Shown one piece after another: positions 39,001 through 54,000 of a stretch of DNA of 64,000 nt. A program made the position numbers and the translations under genes. The stretch is taken from the NCBI RefSeq assembly GCF_000471905.2, contig NW_006494789.1, positions 302,749 through 366,748 of the forward strand, in the 5' to 3' direction. The notes beneath the pieces are model-generated. The model made no database searches. It saw only the letters and a list, made by a program, of their open reading frames with translations, and was not told where the DNA came from. The stretch comes from Amborella trichopoda. Its lineage: Eukaryota > Streptophyta > Magnoliopsida > Amborellales > Amborellaceae. Within the stretch, counting starts at the first letter, position 1. Every line of letters begins with the position of its first letter.

Positions 39001-42000
39001 AAAGCTAGTTTGATCATTCAATTTGTGTTATGTTCTTTTATGGAAAGGTCATTTTTGAGTACTTCGTAACCAGTGGTAGTACACTGGGGCCGTAGGACCT
39101 ACATGCATAATATCACATACTGATATTAGTTGATCAATACGTGGTTCAAAGATCAAGTTAACGTCTTAAAAGCAAGAAAAATATATGGGTTCCTCCATAC
39201 TTTGGAATGTACATAAAATTCGCTTATCTTCATTTCCCAAAATCTTTGTTGTTCTTGAAGTAGAGTTGCAGGTTTGGCATATAGGGCTGATTGGTCATTT
39301 TCTGTTCTCTAGAGTTAAGGTGCAGCCCTCCTTGCTCTTCATTCATAGTTTATACTGTTTACAGATGGAAACTGTGCCTTGCAGAAGTTGATATGCTGCT
39401 AGTTTAGCATGAAGGGAGGCACCCTGTTAAGATACACTTCTTGTTTACTGAAACAGTTCGGGAAGAAACGCAATCCCACCCTTATAGTAACACCACACAA
39501 ATGAGATGAAGAAATATGTACATCGGTCCAGTTGTTGAATGCAATGCACTGCCTACTCTACCTACATTTGATGCTATATAACAAATTACTTCTTCTATAG
39601 TGGTGACCCTCCGTAGGCTCTAATGTTTATGTCCCATCCACTGGTAATCTCTCCGGCGTTTTGGATCTAGGAGCTAATTGCATGACAGATAAATTTTTTG
39701 CGTATTGCAATTGAGGAGTGAGTCACATGATGAATACTCCTTTTGTTAACCCCCAAAAAAATAAAATAAAAATAAATCCTTTCTTATTGCAACCATACAT
39801 TTACAGAACTTACCTCCTTTAAAATCACAGTGAACGGAAACTTGACTTCTGATCAAGTGGGCATGCTATTTCATAAAGATTGATGGTAATCATCATCTGT
39901 CTATGGAGAGTGTTACTCTTGCTTTGTTTCTTTCTGATAGATATTTGTGATGCCACTAATTAATATAGGAAAAAGTTTATAGAAGGTTGTAACCTTAAAA
40001 TGTAGAAGTAAAGATGTACCTCAAAAATCTATCGGAAAATGTTGTTTTAATGTTGAAAAACCCTCTAATTGATCATCTCGACATCGAGATGAATGAATAT
40101 GAAAAAAAAATAAAAATTTAAGTCCCAGAAATAGTGCATCTTACAACACATTATCTAGACTGTCCATTTTCAAGATTTTCATATGTTTATAGATCTATTT
40201 GATTTTAACCTTTTTTTTAGTTTCAAAATTTATGATTACATATTAACATAGACTTTCAGATAATACTAAGAATTCATTACACCAAAATTACATATTATGA
40301 TACAATTTAGAGGTGCGCCTTAATTGGATTGTTTAAGGTTGCAAACCTTATAGAAACCACGCCCATTCATTGTTTCTTCTGATTTTTTATCTGTGGAAGT
40401 GTTCTTCCAAGATTGAAGTAATAACGTGCATTAGCTGCCATTGTACTTAATAAGTTGCTTTTCATTTGAACTCAACTATCCTTTGTTGAGTTTGATGTAT
40501 TCAGATCTTATCCTCTTCCTCCTAATTTCAGTTCTTGTACTATTATCATTTTTCATGGTTGATTTCTCCTCATGAGAATACAGTCCTTAACACATCTTAT
40601 GTGCAAATTTTATTGTCTAGATTGTTTCCATTACATAATTGGTCTTAAATGTGCTTTCATTTTTCTTTATTTTCATCTAGGAAGTCTCTGCTACTGTTCC
40701 AAGGCTTACAAGAGAAATGTCTGGTCAATATAGTGACTTCAACATCCTTTCTTCTTTAAATTCTAAGGTGAGCTAAAATGTAGTTTGTTTTATTCCTTTA
40801 TTTAATGCGGACCGCTTTTTTTTTGGATGTTCGAATGATTTCCTCATTTATTTTGGGCAGCTGTTTGAGAGTTCAGCGATTATGGACACATTTGCGGTTA
40901 AGTCTCTTCTTTCTGCATTACGAATGCTATCAAATCAGTGCATGAGAGGAAGCTTAAGCAGTTTTGGACAAAGCCCAGGTTCAAACTCAGGGGGCTACTT
41001 GCCTCCTGGATCTAGTCAGCAAATTGGATGTATCACATTTTCAGTGGAAAGAATGTTGGCTATACTTAACAATAATCTGCATAGTATGTAATTATTTTAA
41101 GTCCTAAATGTGATATCTAGGATTAAAACTCGTGATTTTCAATTCATATCTTGTTCCAATAGTTTTGTTTGCATTGAGAGTTAATAGAGCTTATAATTTA
41201 GTTCAATGGTATTGCTGATGTCTAGAAATATATGCATGTATGGTTTTCAATTGTCATAAATTAGGTACAATTTCAACAAAAGAAGTTACAGAACATGTTC
41301 TTCTAGTTATGGAAGCAGGTTTAAAGTCACATATATGTCTAGATATCCATATTGTTCCTATTCGCAGCCCCACCCACTTCTCTGACATTGTCATAGTTCA
41401 CACTTAACCCGAAGAGATCCTTTTTGTTCTTGTGTGCCAAAGTGCCAATATAATGACATTTATTGCTTCGGGTTTCAGATTAGAAAACCATTATTAAATG
41501 ACACCTCAGTCGCAGTGGGTGGTCATCTTTGGACTTTTTCAACCCCAATCTTTGATGTGTGCTGAGAGCACCGTTGTACCGAACCTGATATACAGAATTG
41601 ATGTATATGTGATGGTTATGGACAAAAAATACTAGATTCAAAATCTAAATCAAAGGGTAGGGGAGATAACTATATTTGATCTTATGCTCTCCTTATTCTG
41701 TGAGTCCATTAAATCATTTGACTCTCCCATGAGTGTTGGAAAGAGATATTCGCATTGGAGCGATTTCTTGAATCTCCATAGAAAGGTAATGTAGCCACCA
41801 AGGGACATGACTAGGGTCCTTCTCACTGATCATGGAATTAGTTGAATCTCCTTCGACCATGAGGTTGCCCCATTCAGGGTCATATAGTTTAATTCCTGCA
41901 AGCAAAGGATGAGCTTCTGCCTTGTTGGCATCACGTACTCCTGCAGGGCCAGAAAAGGTGAGTATACTATCTCCCTCATGATTATGATGAAATCTGCGAG

Positions 42001-45000
42001 AACTCCCATCAAACTTAAGTTCAATGCTGTTTGGGGGTGGTGGAATCAATTTGTTTGGGTGACTTTGCTTTCTATTTGGCAGCAGTGCAATGGTTTGCAG
42101 TTGCGTATGAAGGTCTGCGTGTATGAAACCCCCAAAATCCCTTTTAAATAAAATGTATTAAGTCATGAGGATTCTGATCTTGTCTATAATGTTGTTTATA
42201 TTGAAACACTTGCTCTGGAATGTCCCCTTATTTCCCTTTCCAATTGTAAGTTCCATAACATGGCTAAAGAGCAAAACTGCAGTTGTAGGCCTGGGGTTGG
42301 GTGAGGGGGAGAACCACTGCTGAAACAGGTCACCATCTGAACTGGAACATGCTTAGGATGTGACTCCATATACCATATATGCGACTTGGCAATGATTAAA
42401 CTGATAATACATCATTTCTTCATTTCTGCAAATCATGTGTCTTTTGGGGATAGGCAGTTCACAATTTTTCAGATAGTTTATAGTAAGAATTTTTTTTAAA
42501 GCTAAAGGATCCGGTTTCTATGTGGCCAAGCCCGCATATGTAGAAATGCAGGCCTCTTAACAAATCTATTTTTGAGATGGATTTTAAGACTTAATTTTTA
42601 AGGACATGTAATCTCTTACATGGAGATCATGAATGTGAAACAATAAATAAATTTTTAAAATTAGAAATAACAATTCTAATACGAAAACATTTGGATGGTT
42701 GGTATCCATTGTTTTTAGATAGAACACCTTCTTGCATCCATCTTTAAGATGGATGCTTTACACTTTCTGGATCGCATATGTAGAAATGCGGTCCAGCCTG
42801 CATGAAACAATTTTCCAAAGCTAAAAACCACCAATCATCTGAATCTTTGAAACTTTGGTGGGGCTTTTTGGTCCACATCTTACAAGTTACCAACCCCCCA
42901 CCATTTCATTTCAATAGTTGATCCTTGAAAAGGCCTTTTCTGGTAGGGCTCCAGATTATCATGTCTGAGCCATTCAATGATATGAAAGCATGCTGAAAGT
43001 TGTTAGGCAGGTTGTTATGGTAATCTCCTTTCTTCTTCTTTTGAAATTTTTCTGGAATTGGGGATTCCTTGCCAGTTTGCCATCGCTGCACTTATACACG
43101 TATAGATTTTGAATGTTTTAGTTGGCTGTTATCGAAGCTGTCCTCAGGCTACACTCTGCCAGTCATAGGTCTAGCCAGAGGTTGATGTGAAGGCCATTCC
43201 CATCCAAAATCTGACCTTATCAAAGTACGAATTCTGATGGAGTTTATGCCTCCTTGAGCATGTTATGGTTTTCTGATGTTTGGTGTTTCATTGACCATCC
43301 ATCCTCTTTGGTTTGATTCATATCTTCATCCATGAACTTGCTTGCGCAAGTGTTTTTAGGAATCACCAAACCCCCACAGCCATTTGCGCAGCATTGCCTT
43401 GTTAGCTTCTTTGGTGCATCTGATTCTGAGTCTAACCGGCTGCTAGGGGATTCATATTAGATCCCAATTTATAGGGTGAAACTTATGGAATATTTGAGAT
43501 CCTTTCCAAAGAAAATCATGCTGGAGTTTGTCAATTCCCTCCCCCCGGCTCTCTGTCTCTCTCTCTCTCTCTCTTACTTGTAAGAAAAACCCAAAAATAA
43601 AAACCCATCTCCCTGAGGGTTTGGGAACTTGGGATTCATAATTTGGAGGTTCTTGATTAGATAGGTAGGTAGTTTTTATTTGTCTTATTTTATGTGTGTA
43701 TATATGTATATTTTATGTATGTATAATTTTTTTTACTATTCTATACTCTAATATGTATTTGAATTATATTATTGTATAAACTATGATCTGTGTACAATAT
43801 ACGGTCTACATTCCATACATATAAAATGTTATACTGCATATTGTAATAAGGTTGCCTATGGGCTGCACCATGGCTGGTCCAGGTCAGGCCTAAAAATTGA
43901 TTGGGCCTGTCCCTCAGGCCTTTGTGTGGCCTGGACCTGCCTGGCCCAAGGGGTGGTCGTAGCTTGAAATCACACCCTGGACCTTGTGCTGCCTAGGTGC
44001 CTACGTCTCCCCCAATACACACATTGCATGCGATTGCTTGACAAATTCATGTTCACAAATTTAACTGATAACATACAAGGTATTTGAATTTTATATATCA
44101 GAAAAATTATTCTCTCTCATGCTTCTGAGTACATGAGATGCAGAAACATCGGGAATTTGGGACCCTGTAATTATGTTCTTGTGGTATTCTTTTGATACAT
44201 GTACTTCAGCGTGTAACTTGTATCCTGGTTTTATAGGTACTCAATTACCGAGTATAAGTGTGTTACTACTTCCATTTCCTAATGGCATGTGGAACCTTCT
44301 CTATTTCTGTCTGTTCCAGATCTGAGTTGATAGTAGAACCTTAATGCTTAGATACCAACTTATGATTTGAGAATCTGTGACAATTCCTACTGTTGATATG
44401 GAAAACACCGCTAAAATGAACTAGCATTTAAAACCCAGAATCATGTTGGGACTCGCTGTGGTCTCGAGTCTGAGTCAGGCATTGAGATATGGTGGGGTCT
44501 GTGGCAAAACAAGAAATTATGGAAGGCCCAAAAGTGTGAGACTCGGGTGAGTCTTGTAGTATTTGTGTGGGACTCACCAGGGTCCGAGCCAAGTTGACTC
44601 GGGTTATTCCTGAATCAACTGCCTGAGTTTTAAGACAATGATATGAAGTGTTTGCTTTTAGGTATTCTTATGCTCTAAGTTTTTTGTGTGTGTTATCTGT
44701 ATATCTGTGCTGACTGGATTTCCCATTCTTCTCCAATTCTTTCATGCTTTATAGTTTATGGATCTTATAATTTTCAATTTATCAACATATGGAACTTCAA
44801 TACCTCTTACAACTATGCTGTACATCTTAATCATTTATCTCTAGATGTGTATTTCTTTTATTTCTTAAGCGTGCTTTTGCTTTTTTCTTAAATCACATGC
44901 TCAGATTTGGGTACCGTATATTAACAGGAGTGGAGCCCTTGTGGGATCATATTGTTGGCCATCTTCTTGAGGTGATGATTTTGAGATTTCATTGTGGATT

Positions 45001-48000
45001 TTTTCAAATCAGTACATTTCTTAAAAACTTACACCGGCAGATTCATTTTATTGTTGTGCAGCTTGCAGATGTTGCCAAATCACATGTACAGAGTATTGCA
45101 CTTGATGCCCTAGATCAATCAATTTGCGTTGTCTTGGGTTCTGAGAGATTCCAAAGTGGTGATTTATCAAGACAGCAGCTAGACAAAGTAAAAACTTCTT
45201 TGATTTGTTAATATGCTTAGTCAGAATTAAGAGCCAGGGGATCTAAAATTCTTATATTAGTTCATTTGTTCAGACAGTGACAATTGATACAGAGTTGAGA
45301 ACATTCGAATGGGATGTGATATCACCCCTAAAGGTTCTGTACATGTCTAGTCAAATACTTGATGTCCGTGCTGGAGCTTTAAGGATATTGTTGCATGTTT
45401 TAGAGGTAATTCAATAAATTTATGACCCATGAAATTTATATTAGCTGTAATATTTTATTGAGGAAGATATATTGATAATCTGTTTGGGATCTTGATATTT
45501 AGAGGCATGGAGAAAAGTTGTACTGTAGTTGGCCAGGCATCCTTGAAATTTTGAGGTTTGTGAACTAGTATTTATTTTATTCATTTCATCCTTGTGCACT
45601 AACTTTTAAGGTATTTTGCTTCGTTATTCTTCTGTTCATAATTATTTATGTTCTTATTGGCAGGTCTGTAGTAGATGCTTCAGAAAAGGATCTTATTCCG
45701 TTAGGGTTCCAGGTAATTCTATTTGCTCTGCAATGTGGGATCATAAAACCTTTTTGCTTTTGTTTTTTTTTTTTGGTTCTGAATGTATTGCTTGTGCTAT
45801 TCTACATAAACTTATCTATATACCAATATTAGGATGAACTTTTAAATTCTGTTTAATACTTCGACTGGAGTGTGATATCATTGATAATTTATTCGATGCA
45901 AATTGATGCAAAATTAGGTATGTTTTTAAGAGTTCACACACTATTGAAACCAATCTTGTATCTTTAAGGTTATGTAATGAATAGACAAAGTATCTGATCA
46001 AAAGAATATTGTATATCTTTCTAGCCTACTTGAATCAGTAAAAAGAAGCTTTGTCCTCCTCAGCTATAAGTAGGAGTAAGTACTGCTTCTCAGCGCCACT
46101 TACTCAAAAAGGTTTGTTACCTCTGGCCTGCCCATATAAAAAAAGGCGACCTCTGATCTCACGTTGGTGGAGAGACATATACATTTAGGTGTAGTCCATC
46201 AAACTAGCCATATAACTTCTATACCCCCCAAAATAAACGCTTTAGATACGAATCCCGGAGAATTCTTTATAATCCATACAACTTCCAAATGTTCTGTTGT
46301 CACATTGCTTCCAGTAAATATGTTGCAATTGTGGCAGTTCTGGGGTTCGTTATTCCTGCATCTGTGATCCATGAGCCCAATACTATGCAGGGCTACTCAA
46401 GAAGGCCATGGCCTTCAAGCTATGTAAAATCATCTCCATGTAAGGGGTATTATATGCTGTCTCTCAGTACCCTAAACATGTTTACGGCTGCATTCAGTGG
46501 ATAATGCATGTCTCATTTCTTGTGTATATATGCGTACTATCGAGTTCCATTATGTGCGTACCTTGTGTCAGTATTGCTTTTCTCACTGCATTTTTCCATG
46601 GACAAATTTAGTTTTTTGAACATCAAAAAATTGATAGTTACGTTCTCTGTTAAAAAGAGAAAAAAAAATTGGTGATCTACTGCCCTTGAATTAGCATAAC
46701 GCTGAGTACTTCCAATATGTTTCTATGTTCCCAAACCAAATGATCTGACAACAAGACAGCATTTTAGAGAGTTGTCATTTTTCATTGGTCTGTGTAGAGA
46801 GTTCTGATTTTCAGTTGTCTGAAGATATAACTAGTTCCAATTAAAATAGCCATACTATGCAAGAAATCATTGCAAGTAAATTTCCTTAGGATATGCAACA
46901 TCCTTCTTTTGGAGTTTGTGCATGCATGTGCGTGCTCATATGTTTTTGTGTTTACACACACATATATGTATACTAGGCTCTTGTCTGTTTGGGTTTTTAG
47001 AGGTGCATATGCACAGATGATAGGTGGCGGTGCATATGTTGGTGAGTGCACGTTGGCACATTAGTGTGCATAGGGGTCTATGCATGCATGCATGCATTTT
47101 GTGGGCTTTTGCTTGGTAGAATGTGTGGTTGTTTGTGCTCTGTCTACATGTGGGCATGTGCCCCTTGCATACATAGGAGCGTTTAAGTGTTGGATGCTTA
47201 TGTGGGTGAGCGTATACACGGATGCAGGCAAGAGGCTGGAGTCTAGATGCTTCAGGCATGTCTAACAGTCTAAGGTGATTCCCTAAGGCTTATTGCATCA
47301 TCAGGGTGGTGCATAGTTATTTGACTTGTAGCTGTAAGGTGCTTGTATTGACAATCTCTGGAAAGCATTGTCTGAAGAGGTTAATGCAACTGAAATTTTT
47401 AATTTTTGTAATGTATAGAAACTATTCATGGATGATCTAAGCCAAAAATTTCTGCTGGCGTATCAATCTCTGCTTTTGACTCTTTTTTGCACTTGATCTA
47501 AAAACAAACTTCTTTTTCATGCTGAAAAGCAGCCTAAAGTCAGAAGCCCTGTGGTAGAAAAAAGATCGTTTGGGCATCTTGCCATTTGATACAAGAAAGT
47601 GTGCAAATGGCTTTTTTGTCTTCTTATTTTTAACTTGGGACCTTGATAGGAATGGAACTCTAGATGTCATGTTGTGGCACCCTTCTTCCTTGATCACCCA
47701 CAGAAGATTGATTAAAAATGTGATGATTCATTCCAGATGGCACCTGCTATATGCCTCAAATTTCTCTTAGTGGTTTCCTATTGTTAACTTTCTAGGAATG
47801 CTTCCCAAATAAAAAACAAAAAAACTTTCTAGGAATGCTAAGGCTAACTGTTACAATTTAAAGCAAATCTGATGTCTACTCTTGTACAAGCAAGTTTCTT
47901 CAGAGAATTACTTGCTTGTGGACAAAAATCGAGGCGTTCAAGAAAAATGTGCTGTGAATAAATTATTTTCCTACCTGGCAGGCACAAGAGCTCACAAACC

Positions 48001-51000
48001 CTTTAACATTTATTTTATCCTTGCAGAGTGTACGAGTGGTTATGAATGATGGGCTCTCAACAATGCCCACAGATTGCCTTGACATGTAAGATTTCCTGTA
48101 TCTTCCTAGTATATTTCATTTACAAGCCTCATCGTGTTATTGCTATAGTATGTATTGCACTGCTGTGTACGTACTCACGAGTGTCGGGAAGGGAGTTCAG
48201 CAGCAACCATCCAATGCCTTTACATGAAAGATTCTCCTATGTCTTTAAATATCTTGCTTAATGTGTGTTTGTGTATTCCACAGCCTGCTTGGTCACAATT
48301 GCAGTATTATAGTTATATGCATATGAAATTACAAACCTTCACCATTTATGGATGTCAACTGAGGAAAGATTGAAATTGGTCTCATATAAGTTCACTTGCA
48401 ATGCATTTAGTAGAAATGCTCTGTGCTACGTCTTCTTTGTGAAGTGATTTTCATGTTGACTGAACAAAGTGAGGTTCTTGTGATAACCATTGTACAAGAA
48501 GGTCGGAAGCTTCTTTTGTAAAGTGAAAATATAAATCCATCATGTGTGGCTACAGTTTCTGATAACATTTTCTTGTTTCAAAAACTTAATTAGTTGATTT
48601 AATGAAATATAAATTAGTTGACCACATGAATTTGAGTAAATATTGGCAACTACATTAATTTTGAAGTATTTTGGGAGCCAAGTTCTTCTGATTGCTACCA
48701 GTGGTTGTGTGTTTTCTTGTTTCTGAGTAATCATATCACAAATCTCTAGAATGGATTTAAATAATCAAGTCACTTCTTTATTCTGGCACATGAATCCCTG
48801 AGTTTTATAATGTCTTCTTTTCGTTCCTGGAGGTGTCACTAAACCATTGGCTCCTTTTTCTCTAAGATCAACTGATTCCTTATTTTGGTGAGAGATTTGC
48901 TTCAAGAGGAGCCAACAGAAGTTAAGATGGTTTCTCTACTCTTTGAACCAAAAATCATTATATTTTTACATGTTGGCTGTTTACTTGTTTTTATTTCAAG
49001 CATCATACTTGCAGTTGATGCAGCAATTTCTTTAAATCATTGTGCTAGATATGTGGGACTTGTTTGATCTACAATGAAGTATTTGTACTTGATGTATTGG
49101 TTGAATATTTTCTGCAGTTGTATGGAAGTTACTGGTGCATACAGTGCACAAAAAAGTGATATTAATATAAGCTTGACGGCAATTAGTTTGCTGTGGACTG
49201 CTACTGATTTTATTGCTAGAGGCCTGAGTTGTTTGCCAACTGAGGACAGAGAAGCAGGTTAGGCATTATTGGTGTGCCTAAAACCTCCCCAATTAAATGT
49301 CTATTTATCCTTGCAATTACTATCATTTCTGTACTTATCCAGATTTTGATGTTTGTACTGATGTACTGTTTCACATATAGGTGGCCCACCTATAGTTGAG
49401 TTACAATTGGCTCAGAAAGAGCATGAAACTCTTGGTGAACAGAGGAACGGTGGACAAACTATTACCACTACTGACGAACTCCCGGAAAGGGATTCCTTGA
49501 TGGTGAACAAAATTGATTGTGATAGATTGTTGTTTCTGGTGTTCTCTATGCTCCAAAAGCTAGGGGCAGATGAAAGACCAGAGGTATATCACGCTTTCCT
49601 GATGACTTAGATCTCAACAAGTACATGATCGTATACTATTAAATGCTGACCAACATTATATTAGACAGTAATTCCATCTTCTCCATTTTTTCTATGTTAA
49701 TTTAGGTGATAAGAAAGTTAAGAGACTAAACAATTTTGATACGATGATCACAATGGTGGCTAAAACAGAACATTAGTTTGCCTTAAAACGGAGCAGGTTA
49801 CTGAAGATAGCTAGAACAGCTACACTTTAGCTGGATAATTTAGAATATGTGAATTGGCTTCATCTTGCCTTTGTAGCTTACAATATATTTATGGGTTGTT
49901 GCCATTATGTGATAGTTTCTTTAATATAAAATGCAATGCTTTAAAAGTCGGGCCTGCCTCGGTGCCTATAAGGTGGCACGTTATGCATGCGCCATGTAGA
50001 GAGAGAGAGAGAGGGGGGCGAAGGGAGGAGGGAGGTAGCAAGGGAGGGAGGGAGTTTACTTTTAAATTGTTGTTTGTTATTTATTTTACATTTTTTAACC
50101 CTAAAATCCCTTCCTTCACTGTTTTTGTATTTTTGGATTTTGCCGGATCTCGGATCTAGATCGGTATCGGTGGGTGGGTGACCCATCCCACCAATCCATT
50201 TTTTAAAAGCAGTGGTAACGGCCATTACTCTGCAATTAATTGGAGCTATATGATGCGGAGAAACTGAAAAACCCAAGATATGAGGGAGGGAGAGTCCTCA
50301 CGCAGCTGATCCATTGAGCAATGGATGCAAGGTCAACAAGAAGTGGAGTCAGGGAGACAAAAACCTAAGTTATTATTGTGGAACAAGTGGCACAAGATGA
50401 TAAGTTGGAGAAGTAGACCACCCTTGGAGCAGTACCATGAAGAAGGGGGGGATCACCACTGAAGTGAGTCCAATGCGAAAATTTGATGGCCGAACTATTT
50501 TTTAATAGATTTTGTAGAGAGAGAAGATTAATATTACTTCAACAGAATAGCAAACTGACAGCGCCGAGACAATACCATAACACACATCAAGGTCAATGAT
50601 AGGCTGTTCGACCAACCTGTTCGACCAACCCCGAGATGTGGAAGAAGCTATTGTTTCCTTCTTCAAAGCCCTCTTCACAGCCTGTCCTGGCCCCATACCC
50701 AGAATGGCCGACCTCCCTTTCCTCTCACTCGTCCACCACCTGGTGGGCTGGCTTGAACGCCCCTTCTCAGAAGAGGAAATTCTCTTCACCATCATGGAAC
50801 TGGGCCAAGATCGTGCTCCGGGACCGGATGGTTTCCCGGTGGCTTCTTTCAGGACCTTCTGGAGTACCTTCAGGAATGATTTCCTTTGTTTTTTTGAAGA
50901 GTTCTATAATAGAGGTATCCAAGAATGATTTCCTTTGTTTTTTTGAAGAGTTCTGTAATAGAGGTATCATTCATGAAGCTATGAATGCTACTTTCATCAC

Positions 51001-54000
51001 TCTGATCCCCAAAATAGAAGGAGCCGAAGAGCTCAAAGATTTTCGCCGCATCAGTCTTAAATTCCATCTACAAGATTCTCTCAAAATTTTTAGCCTCCCG
51101 CCTCAAGGAGGTCCTTCCCTCTGTCATGTCCCTCTCGTAGGCGGCTTTCGTCAAAGACCACCAGATCCTAGACGGGGTCCTTGTGACCCATGAATGCATC
51201 CTCTCCCGACACCTAGCACAACTACTTGGCATTATTTTTCAAAATCGACTGGGAAAAAGCCTATGACCATGTCGATTGGGGCATCTTGGATGTGACCCTT
51301 TCTCGGATGGGGTTTGGCGACCGTTGGAGAACATGAATGAAAGGATGTTACCCACAACCTCACTTTTCCATTCTCATCAACGGATCACCCAAGGACTATT
51401 TCCTAGCCTCTAGGGACCTCAGAGAGCACGACCCTCTCTCCTCCGTGTTTGCTATTTCTGCCGAGGTTTTCAATCAATCCATCTCTCTGTCCTCAAACCA
51501 ATGCTTCTCAATGGCTGATGATACGGGCAACTTGAGAGTTTGGAACCCTTCTTTTAGAAGACCTCTCTCCGATCCCGAAACCACTGATTACATTAACCTT
51601 TTTGCCCTTCTTCACTCCACCTACCTTTCCCCTAGTGGCTTGGACCAAATCATTTGGACCCCCTCCACCTCAGGATCCTTTTCGGTATCATCCTTCTATA
51701 AGAAACTGCTCATGCCACCTACTTTCCCCCTCCCCCAACGTCAATTGTCACCCAGGCTTGGTCCTCCATTGCCCCTCCAAATGTCCAAGCTTTCATTTGG
51801 ATCGCCCTTTCCGAAATGGCCTTGATGGTCGACCACTTACAACAAAGAGGCCTTCCTATCCCCAATAGACGCGTCATGTGCTTAGCTGCCGAAGAAAGCA
51901 ACCCCCATCTCTTCCTCCACTACCATTTATCCCAGGAACTTTGGGGAGCCTTACTCCAACTCTTTTGCTGGCAATGGGTCACCCTGCCCTCCATCCCGGC
52001 CCTCTACGGCCTGACCCATGCTAGCCCCTGGCCTAAAGCCGGTAGAATGCTGTGGCAGGTCTCAGTAGCAGCCACGGTGTGGGTCATATGGACCGAAAGA
52101 AATTCCAGAATCTTCAGAGGCGACAAATGTTCCATGTCGGTGCTCTTTAACAAGATCACATCCTCGGTCATTGTTTTGGCCACCAACCACAAGAGGTTTC
52201 AAGGGCTACCTCTCCTCAACCTTCCTCCGAAATTAGCAAAGCTGCTCCACTCCTGCCTTCCGCTCCTCTCTCAAGCTCACCATTGGTTACCACCCCCCTG
52301 GGGCAGACCAAACTCAATTTCAATGGGTGCTCTCTTGGCAATCCTGGTCCAACAGGTGTTGGTGGCATTTTTAGGGACCACAATGGTCTTACTTTGGCTT
52401 CCTTTTCTTGCCACATTGGCCATGCCGACTCCCAGTCTGCTTAGTCCCCTGGCCCTTCTTGAAGGCCTCAAGCCCTTCTTGATGGACTCAAACTATTCGA
52501 CCCTATTTGGAGTCAGCCTCTTACCATCGAAGGAGACGCTCAAAGCATCATCACTTGGGCTTCCTGGTCCTCTCCTTGCCCCTGGTCACTTGCTCCAATT
52601 TATGACGATATCACTCATATTTGCAAGGATATGGTCGTCTTAGGGAGGCATACTTGGCGGGAATTCAACACCGAAGTGGATACCCTAGCTAAAGATGGAG
52701 CGCTCAACAGCATCACCTGATTTTTTGGACTTGCAGTTGTTTTATAGTTTCCTGTAATTTTGTTTATATTTATTGTGCTATCCTTTATGGAGTAGTCCCA
52801 TTTTTTGTATAGGGCTAGCACTCGTTAGGAAGCCTATTTTTTGGACTAGATCCCCCAACATGTGGGTGGCATCTACTCTATCCATGTTCTCCCCCTGCTC
52901 TCTATCAATAGAACAGTTAACAGTTTCAGAAAAATATTACTCCTACCTTTTCCAAATGAAAGGATTACTTGCACCTTCAGTTTGTTAGAAGACAATATAA
53001 ACTTTGCCAAAGCCATTTGTACCGCGTAAATGAACTTTGCCATGCGGCCAGACCCCCCCCAGCTTCCTGGGTGCTGCAAGGCAAACTTTGATACACTGAT
53101 AAAATGGATTTGATTGTTTCTTTGTTGTAAAATGATATTCAATTTCTCCTGAGAAAGATGTCTTCTAGACACATGTTTTTTTTGCTCAAAGAAGGCTTAC
53201 ATTTCTTGTAAACATATGCAAAATTGGCTCTTAGCTTTCTTTTTCTATCTTACTTGCACATTTACTTTTTGCAGATTCTTTTCATAATTTGAAGCTTCCC
53301 ATATTTTTTATGGTTACATTTGCCAATCCTTAAATCTCACTACATCATGCATGATTTGTATTTCATAGTTTTATTAGGAAATGCATGGGGAATGGATCTA
53401 TTATGCACATTATCTCACTTTATTCATATCACTACGTTTGTGAGAATGATATGGGTTCTGTGTTTGTTACCCCGCCACATATGCATGAATGTGTGCTTGT
53501 GTGTGACATAGGTTGCTCAAGCTGATTGGCCTTTTCTACTGTAGTGTTTATTTCAATAGGCAAGGCAAGATGTTCTGTGACATTCTGGCCAGTAGGAATC
53601 CCTGGATATCATGCTCTGTGATTTTGTCCTTTGTTTCTCACGTATATGTCGTTCGGTTATATGCCTAATATGCTTAACTGCTAATTTGGTTGTGTTTCAG
53701 GTCAGAAACTCTGCTATTCGGACACTTTTCCAGATACTAAGTAGCCATGGACAGAAACTATCTAGGGTTAAGTGGGAGGATTGCCTATGGAAATATGTTT
53801 TTCCTATTGTTGACAGTGTTGCCCATTTGGTAGGTTTACATGCTTGGGACAGTGTCAGTTATTTACTTGTTGCCTCTGCATTTTGCATCTAAGCATGTAA
53901 ACTGCATCTAAGCATGTAAATCTTTCTTGTTTATCACAGGCGGCATCTTCTTCTAGAGATGAATGGCAAGGGCAAGAATTAGGAATACGAGGGGGAAAAG

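Noticed and set aside
46782-47265. Cluster of Cys/His-rich open frames on both strands in intron 28
   Set aside because: They reflect TGTG/CATG-rich simple sequence in an intron. Cysteine spacing follows no zinc-finger pattern.
49941-50276. 111-codon minus-strand open frame in intron 31
   Set aside because: It runs through a GA-rich low-complexity block and has no conserved segment. The weak TIR-like ends nearby lack a matching target duplication, so no element was called.
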